Shown: piece by piece, positions 6,600 through 11,034 of the stretch
Layout of the letters: every line of letters begins with the position of its first letter
Position numbering within the stretch: position 1 is the first letter of the stretch
Origin: JBCCBI01 sp039034155
GTDB taxonomy: Bacteria; Deinococcota; Deinococci; Deinococcales; Trueperaceae
Assembly: GCA_039034155.1 (NCBI GenBank)
Contig: JBCCBI010000173.1
Location: 1 to 11,034 of the forward strand
DNA length: 11,034 nt
Direction of reading: 5' to 3'
Notes under the pieces: generated by a model
What the model saw: the letters and a program-made list of their open reading frames with translations, nothing else
Told to the model about the DNA's origin: nothing
The model's database searches: none
Made by a program: the position numbers and the translations under genes

Positions 6600-8399
6600 T
6601 TATGCTGCAGCTTTGTCGCGTTTGCGCAGACTGGGATTAAGCACGCGTTTGCGCAAGCGAATAGCTGAAGGGGTAACCTCGAGCAACTCGTCATCTGTGA
6701 TGTATTCAAGGGCTTCCTCGAGCGACAACTTTTTAGCTGGCGTAAGCACCATGTTGTCATCACTCCCCGACGCGCGCACGTTGGTGAGTTTTTTGTTTTT
6801 GTTTACGTTTATGTTCAGGTCGCCCGCGCGGGCGTTGGCACCCACAATCATGCCCACGTAGACCTGCGTGCCGGGATCAATAAAAAAGCTACCTCTATCT
6901 TGTAACTTAAAAATGCTGTAGGCAAACGCTTCGCCAGCTTCCATCGCAACTAAAGAGCCGTTTTGACGGGTTTTAAGTTCGCCACTAAACGGTTTATAGC
7001 TGTCAAAAACGGTATTCAGCAGACCTTCCCCTTGAGTCATGGACAAAAACTGGCTGCGGTAGCCAAATAGCGCCCGGCTGGGAATCACAAATTCCAACTT
7101 GGCGCGACCACCTTCTTGAGCCATGTTCACCATTTCACCCTTACGGCTCGAGAGCGACTCCATGACATTGCCCATGCTGCTTTCAGGCACATCGGCAATA
7201 ACTTGCTCATAAGGTTCGTGACGTTTGCCATCAATTTGTTTGAGGATGACTTCGGGTCGAGACACGCTAAACTCATAACCTTCGCGGCGCATTTGCTCAA
7301 TGAGTACAGATAAGTGCAACTCACCACGCCCGGACACGCGGTACTGCTCATTACCTAAATCTTCAAGCTTAAGGGCGACGTTCGTAAGCAGTTCGCGCTC
7401 GAGCCGTCCTTTAATATGTGTTGAGGTTACGTATTTACCCTCTTTACCTGCAAAAGGACTGCTGTTGGGGCTAAAGTTCACGCTTACTGTAGGTTCGTCA
7501 ATATTTATAACAGGTAGGGCGTCAGGTGCATCTGGATGTGCTAGGGTATCGCCAATTTGCACGTCGTTGAGGCCGCTTAAAAGCACAATATCACCAGCTT
7601 GAACTTCGTCAACCTCAACTTGCTCTAGCCCCAAGTGAGTGTAGGTTTTGGTGATACGCCCACGCGCCTCACTACTGTCGCGGTGTATGTGAACAATCGT
7701 GTCGTTCTTCTTGAGTTTGCCGCGCCGTACCCGCCCAATAGCGAGTCTGCCCAAGTAGTCTGAGTAGTCGAGGTTGGCAACCTGAAATTGAAACGGTGCG
7801 TCTAGGTCGATGTCGGGTGCGGGAATGTGCTCGAGCATTACCTCAAACAAGGCGCTCAAATCATCTTTAGGTTGGTCAAGCTCAATCCACGCGCGACCTT
7901 CTTTGGCAACAGCGTAGACAATTGGAAAGTCAAGTTGCTCGTCGCTAGCGCCTAGTTCGACCATCAAGTCAAACGTGAGGTCCACAACTTCGTCTGGGCG
8001 ACCGTCTCTGCGGTCAATCTTGTTAATGACCACAATGGGTTTAAGCCCCAACGACAGGGCTTTGTTGAGCACAAACCGGGTTTGCGGCATGGGACCTTCA
8101 GCAGCATCCACCAGCACCAGTACGCCGTCTACCATGCCGAGGGCGCGTTCAACCTCGCCGCCAAAATCTGCGTGTCCGGGAGTATCTACCAGATTGATTT
8201 TGACGCCGTTCCAATTCAGCGCAGTGTTTTTCGCCAAAATAGTGATGCCGCGCTCGCGTTCAATGGCGTTAGAATCCATGACCCGCTCAGCAACTTCTTG
8301 ATTCTCTCTGAAGGTTTTAGATTGGCGTAAAAGCCCGTCGACCAGGGTTGTTTTACCGTGGTCAACGTGGGCGATGATGGCGATATTGCGGTAGTCCAT
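6600..8399 (-). CDS. typA: Translational GTPase TypA/BipA
   Basis: A 599-residue ribosome-associated GTPase of the EF-G/LepA class, involved in 50S assembly and growth under cold or other stress. GTPase motifs: G1 AHVDHGKTT (10-18), G2 RGITI (50-54), G3 DTPGH (72-76), G4 NKID (126-129). Domain II, the EF-G-like domains III and V, and the BipA-specific C-terminal domain follow. The conserved tail includes SLEEALEYITDDELLEVTP and a basic end RKRVLN. The length is usual for the family. I chose the ATG at 8399 (MDYRNIAIIAH) because AGGA lies eight nt upstream and homologues begin at this point; the open frame 14 codons further up has no such site. It is a single-gene transcript with its own terminator. 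The upstream region holds direct repeats and a possible TTGACA box. Confidence 0.97.
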   Translation of the reverse strand: MDYRNIAIIAHVDHGKTTLVDGLLRQSKTFRENQEVAERVMDSNAIERERGITILAKNTALNWNGVKINLVDTPGHADFGGEVERALGMVDGVLVLVDAAEGPMPQTRFVLNKALSLGLKPIVVINKIDRRDGRPDEVVDLTFDLMVELGASDEQLDFPIVYAVAKEGRAWIELDQPKDDLSALFEVMLEHIPAPDIDLDAPFQFQVANLDYSDYLGRLAIGRVRRGKLKKNDTIVHIHRDSSEARGRITKTYTHLGLEQVEVDEVQAGDIVLLSGLNDVQIGDTLAHPDAPDALPVINIDEPTVSVNFSPNSSPFAGKEGKYVTSTHIKGRLERELLTNVALKLEDLGNEQYRVSGRGELHLSVLIEQMRREGYEFSVSRPEVILKQIDGKRHEPYEQVIADVPESSMGNVMESLSSRKGEMVNMAQEGGRAKLEFVIPSRALFGYRSQFLSMTQGEGLLNTVFDSYKPFSGELKTRQNGSLVAMEAGEAFAYSIFKLQDRGSFFIDPGTQVYVGMIVGANARAGDLNINVNKNKKLTNVRASGSDDNMVLTPAKKLSLEEALEYITDDELLEVTPSAIRLRKRVLNPSLRKRDKAAA

Positions 8400-8414
8400 A
8401 GCGTATGTCCTTTG

Positions 8415-8441
8415 ATTACAATTGATTACAGTGTTTGTCAA
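8415..8441 (-). promoter_or_regulatory. Possible typA promoter with a duplicated -10-like decamer
   Basis: On the minus strand, TTGACA (8436-8441) is followed after 15 nt by TGTAAT (8415-8420), just ahead of the AGGA ribosome-binding site. The short spacer makes it weak. TGTAATCAAT is directly repeated here (8421-8430 and 8411-8420), so the -10-like box is present twice. Confidence 0.4.
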
Positions 8442-8479
8442 GATGGCACAGCAAGGGGCATTAACGCCAAGGTTTGTGT

Positions 8480-8521
8480 CACAGTGCTTGCGTCACAATA
8501 CTTGCCTCAGAGTGCTTGCGT
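8480..8521. repeat. Three imperfect 14-bp tandem repeats upstream of typA
   Basis: CACAGTGCTTGCGT, CACAATACTTGCCT and CAGAGTGCTTGCGT follow one another without gaps. They lie about 40 nt upstream of the candidate typA -35 box, in a position for regulator binding. No known regulator motif is recognised. Confidence 0.7.
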
Positions 8522-8717
8522 GTGCATGCGAATTAGATAAAGTGGGATGGCGTATCAGCCTGAGAATGACATCCTCGAGCTGACCGTTTTAGTACACATT
8601 TGAATCGTACGTGCTCGAGCGAACACAAATCACGTACCAGCACAGATTATACGCGTTGCCGTGATAAAAGCCTGCCAGATGACTGACACAGATTAATGAT
8701 GCCCTGTAGAAGACTTT
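8522..8717. other. Intergenic stretch, no gene seen
   Basis: No ORF with a ribosome-binding site or protein-like composition. Two copies of the CTCGAG signature palindrome lie here (8574 and 8614), showing that the motif is not confined to codons. Confidence 0.5.
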
Positions 8718-8743
8718 TTGACAAGATGCTTGCCTACGATAAT
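8718..8743 (+). promoter_or_regulatory. Promoter-like boxes before a structured element
   Basis: A perfect TTGACA (8718-8723) is followed by GATAAT (8738-8743). The 14-nt spacer is shorter than the usual 16-18; CTTTTT at 8714-8719 would give 18. A start about 7 nt downstream would place the 5' end at the left arm of the 8749-8855 inverted repeat. Confidence 0.35.
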
Positions 8744-8748
8744 GGAGT

Positions 8749-8855
8749 TAAGTACCTCCTATCTGGAAACCACAGTTTTCGTGACATGCGTTTAGCGGTT
8801 AAGGATGGGCGCTGCTGAGTTTAATAAACGCCACTTTTCAACTTGGAGGTACTTA
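8749..8855 (+). ncRNA. Candidate structured RNA leader, nested inverted repeats
   Basis: Outer arms TAAGTACCTCC (8749-8759) and its exact complement GGAGGTACTTA (8845-8855) enclose inner arms GCGTTTA (8788-8794) and TAAACGC (8825-8831), which enclose AGCG...CGCT (8794-8797, 8810-8813). The 3' outer arm holds a strong Shine-Dalgarno, GGAGG (8845-8849), seven nt before TTG at 8857, so folding would hide it. That TTG opens only a seven-codon ORF (MDKLMRL, ending 8880). It resembles a translational switch whose gene is lost or tiny. No known riboswitch family is recognised, and it may be fortuitous. Confidence 0.35.
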
Positions 8856-8880
8856 GTTGGATAAGCTGATGCGTTTATGA

Positions 8881-9013
8881 GCAAAAGTTTTGTGAGATAG
8901 CTATGGCAAGGTATTAACGGATGATTCTATGGGTAAAAAGAAAAAATAATACTATACTTTGATACTGCATCAATACATTTTTAGAACTTCCATCTGAATA
9001 CCTAAACGCAAAC
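8881..9013. other. A/T-rich intergenic stretch, no gene seen
   Basis: Nothing gene-like apart from a tiny ATG ORF of lysines near 8929 (MGKKKK), which has no ribosome-binding site and is probably chance. Confidence 0.4.
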
Positions 9014-9047
9014 AAAAAAAGACCCTGAACACTAAAGCATCAGGGTC
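9014..9047 (-). terminator. Rho-independent terminator of the fasciclin gene
   Basis: On the minus strand, GACCCTGA and TCAGGGTC form an 8-bp perfect stem with an 11-nt loop, followed by TTTTTTT. It lies 64 nt after the stop codon. Its GACCCTG stem resembles that of the typA terminator. Confidence 0.93.
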
Positions 9048-9086
9048 GTGGCCAATTCTATCGAGTCTGTGGTCAATTCTATCGAG
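9048..9086. repeat. 21-bp-period direct repeat after the fasciclin gene
   Basis: GTGGCCAATTCTATCGAG (9048-9065) recurs as GTGGTCAATTCTATCGAG (9069-9086), 17 of 18 bases identical. It lies in the 3' untranslated region between stop codon and terminator, so it looks like a small local duplication. Confidence 0.75.
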
Positions 9087-9111
9087 CAGTGTTGATAAGC
9101 TGGTTAACAGG

Positions 9112-9984
9112 CTACAAGCCAACCTCACCACAGGCCACAATGACATCTAACTGCTGATCTGACAGGTGAATGTTGAGGTAGTGATCGCCGCTGATGATGT
9201 TGTCAAAGGGCACGGGAGTGACAGTGGTACTGAATCCGCTAGCACCATTGACGTTCTCGAGCGGCACGACAATATCCCCACCAGACCCACAGTTACCTGC
9301 ATGAAAGTGAGCTGGGTGACTGCCGCCTACAGGTGTTCCTTGCAGCGCAATGGTCACAACCGTGAAGCCGTTCCCATAATCTGAAAGGAGTACCGACCCG
9401 GTCACGCCAGAATTGTTAAAACTACCCACCGGGTAGCGTACGCTGCGGCTTGCCCGGTTGACATAGGTGCCGCTCAGCGCGTTTGCATTCGTACTAGCCA
9501 CAGGTGCAGGGGTGCTGCCTACGGTCACAGACCTAGGAACAAGCACGCTGTCAATAACATGAATAACGCCGTTGCTAGCTTGCAAGTTGACCTCTAACAC
9601 AGAAGCATCGCCCACGCCGGCGTTGGTGATGGGTAGGGTGCTACCCTCGAGCGTCGTAAAAAACTGAATATCTGTGGTAATGCGGTCTGTGGTGAACAAG
9701 CCTGGCACCACGTGGTATTGCAGCAGCGTGCCAAGCTGGCTGCGGCTTGCCAAAATAGCGCTCAACTGAGTTTGCGGCAGCATGTCAAACGCGTCGTTGG
9801 TAGGTGCAAAAATAGTGAACGGGCCGGGACCACTTAAAGCCTCAACTAGGCCTGCTTCTTCTATAGCAGTGACCAAAGTGCTAAAGCGGGCGTCGCTTTG
9901 GGCTAGCTCGAGCACAGTCTGGGCGCTTGCTTGGGGAACAATAAGGGCAATCAGTCCAATAAATGTGATAATTATTTGCTTCAC
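9112..9984 (-). CDS. Secreted fasciclin (FAS1) protein with C-terminal SOD-like domain
   Basis: A 290-residue exported protein. A signal peptide with a hydrophobic core (residues 4-16) ends in QASA, with likely cleavage after A21. The FAS1 adhesion domain (about 22-152) shows H1 FTIFAPTNDAF (56-66), the YH pair YHVV (90-93) and H2 NGVIHVIDSVLVP (138-150). A linker rich in A, S, P and T (155-172) leads to a second domain (about 190-288): HPAHFHAGNC (223-232), PFDNIISG and ACGE (284-287), with C232 and C285 placed for a disulfide. This resembles the CHRD/Cu-Zn superoxide dismutase-like beta-sandwich; whether metal binds is unknown. FAS1 proteins mediate cell-surface or polysaccharide contact. 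The start is GTG, with AGGAGG six nt upstream; the gene has its own terminator. No lipobox or sorting signal is seen, so it is probably free or loosely bound outside the membrane. Confidence 0.9.
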   Translation of the reverse strand: MKQIIITFIGLIALIVPQASAQTVLELAQSDARFSTLVTAIEEAGLVEALSGPGPFTIFAPTNDAFDMLPQTQLSAILASRSQLGTLLQYHVVPGLFTTDRITTDIQFFTTLEGSTLPITNAGVGDASVLEVNLQASNGVIHVIDSVLVPRSVTVGSTPAPVASTNANALSGTYVNRASRSVRYPVGSFNNSGVTGSVLLSDYGNGFTVVTIALQGTPVGGSHPAHFHAGNCGSGGDIVVPLENVNGASGFSTTVTPVPFDNIISGDHYLNIHLSDQQLDVIVACGEVGL

Positions 9985-10251
9985 AGGAAGCCTCCTCTAA
10001 ATCCTCTTAGTCAAAACTTATCGTAGCATATGCGTCTAGTGCAGGGTTTTACGTTCAAATTTAGATAACCGCTGAGCTTAGCAAGCAGGCATGTACCTGT
10101 CTATCGTATATAACCTGGTTGATGTTATCAACAATGCAATCAAGCTACTTTGAAACTAGGCATGGAAGGTGAAAGTATCAGTTTGATGTTTCCTAGACGC
10201 AACCGTAGCCATTAGTATCCTTAATTGAGTCACATTGGATTGAGGTACATT

Positions 10252-10292
10252 GTGGTTGACGACATCAAGATCAAGTGGTCGATGACATCAAG
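10252..10292. repeat. Imperfect 23-bp-period direct repeat
   Basis: GTGGTTGACGACATCAAG (10252-10269) recurs as GTGGTCGATGACATCAAG (10275-10292), 16 of 18 identical. It lies in the divergent promoter region, so it could be a pair of regulator sites on the same face of DNA or a local duplication. Confidence 0.65.
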
Positions 10293-10411
10293 TTGTGTAA
10301 AGTGTGTTGTATAGGTTTGCTAGAAAGGCGCTGATACTTACAGAGCGCAATTTGTATCAACACTTACAATGATAACTAGCAGACAGACCTCTGTTAATTG
10401 CGTGCTAGGCT

Positions 10412-10417
10412 CATAAT
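10412..10417 (+). promoter_or_regulatory. Candidate -10 box for the glutaredoxin-menG operon
   Basis: CATAAT matches five of six -10 bases, but no convincing -35 box lies 16-18 nt upstream. Transcription starting near 10424 would give a leader of about 54 nt. Confidence 0.28.
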
Positions 10418-10477
10418 ATACGCCGTTCACAAGCTAAGTGTGGCGGTTAACGTTCATTGCTGGAGGAAACATTCAAC

Positions 10478-10774
10478 ATGCTAAAAATGTACACAACAAG
10501 CTGGTGTAGTGATTGCGTCATTACCAAGCAAGTGCTTACCAAACGCGGCATTGCCTTTGAAGAAATTAATATTGAGGCGGTGCCTGAGGCCGCTGACTAC
10601 GTTATGAGCATTAACGGCGGTAGGCGCAGCGTGCCAACACTCGAGTATGCAGGTCACGCAGCAAGCTTATCTGGCTTTAGCCGGGCCAAGTTAGATGCGT
10701 TTTTGAATGATGCAGGGTTAAACGGTGCCGTGCCGCAAGGTACTTCACCTGACGCTGTTGGAGCTTCCTCCTGA
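10478..10774 (+). CDS. Glutaredoxin / mycoredoxin-like thiol-disulfide oxidoreductase
   Basis: A 98-residue cytosolic thioredoxin-fold protein. It has the active-site CxxC as WCSDC (C10 and C13), the cis-proline loop SVPT (P53) and the closing helix with SGFSRAKLDAFL; length and pattern fit glutaredoxins and the mycoredoxin/NrdH side of the family. The reductant partner (glutathione, bacillithiol or mycothiol) cannot be told from sequence. The C-terminal 15 or so residues (GAVPQGTSPDAVGASS) are low-complexity and probably disordered. I chose the ATG at 10478, with GGAGG (10462-10466) 11 nt upstream; a TTG at 10457 lies ahead of that site and is rejected. Its TGA stop overlaps the apparent CTG start of menG (CTGA), so the two are co-transcribed and probably translationally coupled. 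Confidence 0.9.
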   Translation: MLKMYTTSWCSDCVITKQVLTKRGIAFEEINIEAVPEAADYVMSINGGRRSVPTLEYAGHAASLSGFSRAKLDAFLNDAGLNGAVPQGTSPDAVGASS

Positions 10775-11034
10775 GCAAGTCCCAATCGACAAGTTTAGAA
10801 CCACTAGGCTTTGATGGCATCTCGCCCCAGTCCCTAGAAGATAAAGCTAGTGCTGTGCACGCCATGTTTGAAGCGCTGGCAGCACGCTACGACTTGGTTA
10901 ACGACGTGCTCAGCTTGGGAATTCACCGGGCGTGGCGTCGAGAAGCTACCCATGAAGCTTTGGCTGGTGGTGCTAGCCGCGTGCTAGATGTTGCTACGGG
11001 CACAGCAGATGTGGCGATTGAACTCAAACAATAC
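10771..11034 (+). CDS. menG: Demethylmenaquinone/ubiquinone methyltransferase UbiE/MenG (3' truncated by window)
   Basis: The first 88 codons of a SAM-dependent C-methyltransferase that converts demethylmenaquinone to menaquinone in the last quinone-synthesis step. The UbiE hallmark MFEALAARYDLVNDVLSLGIHRAWRR and SAM motif I (VLDVATGTADVA) are intact. No ATG, GTG or TTG lies in frame between the upstream stop (10750) and GTG 10855 (codon 29). CTG at 10771 overlaps the glutaredoxin stop as CTGA and has GGAG (10760-10763) seven nt upstream, so I take it as the start. Starting at GTG 10855 would leave only three residues before MF, shorter than usual in the family. Without other quinone genes in view, menaquinone as substrate is inferred from the family. 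Confidence 0.88.
   Translation, partial: MSKSQSTSLEPLGFDGISPQSLEDKASAVHAMFEALAARYDLVNDVLSLGIHRAWRREATHEALAGGASRVLDVATGTADVAIELKQY

Larger units (their letters stand above)
9985..10461. other. Intergenic stretch between divergent genes, no gene seen
   Basis: This region separates the divergent fasciclin and glutaredoxin genes and must hold both promoters. I found no ORF with a ribosome-binding site. A pair of imperfect 18-nt direct repeats lies at 10252-10292, and a CATAAT box (10412-10417; five of six -10 bases) lies 61 nt before the glutaredoxin ATG without a good -35. No clear promoter was found for the fasciclin gene. Confidence 0.5.

Noticed and set aside
7975..8330. Long + strand open frames opposite the typA GTPase domain
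   Set aside because: They are antisense shadows of a strongly conserved gene, with low-complexity Ser/Thr/Pro composition and no ribosome-binding sites.
6600..8441. Longer typA reading frame starting 14 codons upstream of 8399
   Set aside because: The extra residues have no ribosome-binding site and would overlap the candidate promoter; the ATG at 8399 has AGGA upstream and fits the family start.
8480..8521. Tandem repeats considered as a CRISPR array
   Set aside because: Units are 14 bp, adjacent and without spacers; no cas genes are present.
10457..10477. TTG start for the glutaredoxin-like gene
   Set aside because: It lies before the GGAGG site, which serves the ATG at 10478, and the added residues are not part of the glutaredoxin fold.

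Overview
This 11 kb window is a bacterial chromosomal segment of moderate G+C with ordinary housekeeping and accessory genes. There is no insertion sequence, prophage or CRISPR array. The taxon cannot be fixed from sequence alone. The mix of a menaquinone-type UbiE/MenG methyltransferase, a secreted fasciclin protein and an apparently leaderless gene is compatible with the Deinococcota (a Trueperaceae-like lineage) or the Chloroflexota, but this is inference. The strongest lineage mark is a 'signature palindrome': CTCGAG occurs 26 times, about ten times the chance expectation, in genes and between them.

Layout. 24-99: tRNA-Gly(GCC), + strand. 140-1956, - strand: a two-gene operon in which a small P-loop NTPase is joined by an ATGA overlap to an enolase-superfamily enzyme (dipeptide epimerase/muconate cycloisomerase type). 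2096-2302, + strand: a small KOW-like basic protein. 2352-3860, - strand: a large alpha/beta-hydrolase lipoprotein. 4157-4591, - strand: an NTF2/SnoaL-like protein lying behind the terminator of the next gene. 4663-5766, - strand: a MalK/UgpC-type sugar ABC transporter ATPase. 6600-8399, - strand: translational GTPase TypA/BipA. 9112-9984, - strand: a secreted fasciclin protein with a second Cu/Zn-SOD-like domain. 10478-10774, + strand: a glutaredoxin-like protein, overlapped by the start of ubiE/menG (10771 to the window end), which seems to begin at a CTG codon.

Most genes are monocistronic on the minus strand. Three clear Rho-independent terminators follow the ABC ATPase, typA and fasciclin genes. 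The two coupled pairs are P-loop/epimerase and glutaredoxin/menG. The ABC ATPase is a shared energising subunit with no permease nearby, so its transporters must be encoded elsewhere.

The long intergenic stretches (5767-6599, 8400-9111, 9985-10477) are rich in A+T and hold short imperfect repeats and hairpins. Two could be RNA elements. One is a nested inverted repeat at 8749-8855 behind a TTGACA box; it would hide a strong Shine-Dalgarno sequence ahead of a seven-codon ORF. The other is a near-consensus + strand promoter at 6464-6492 that would read into the typA terminator. No undescribed multi-gene system is evident; the CTCGAG signature and the possible RNA elements are the most unusual content.
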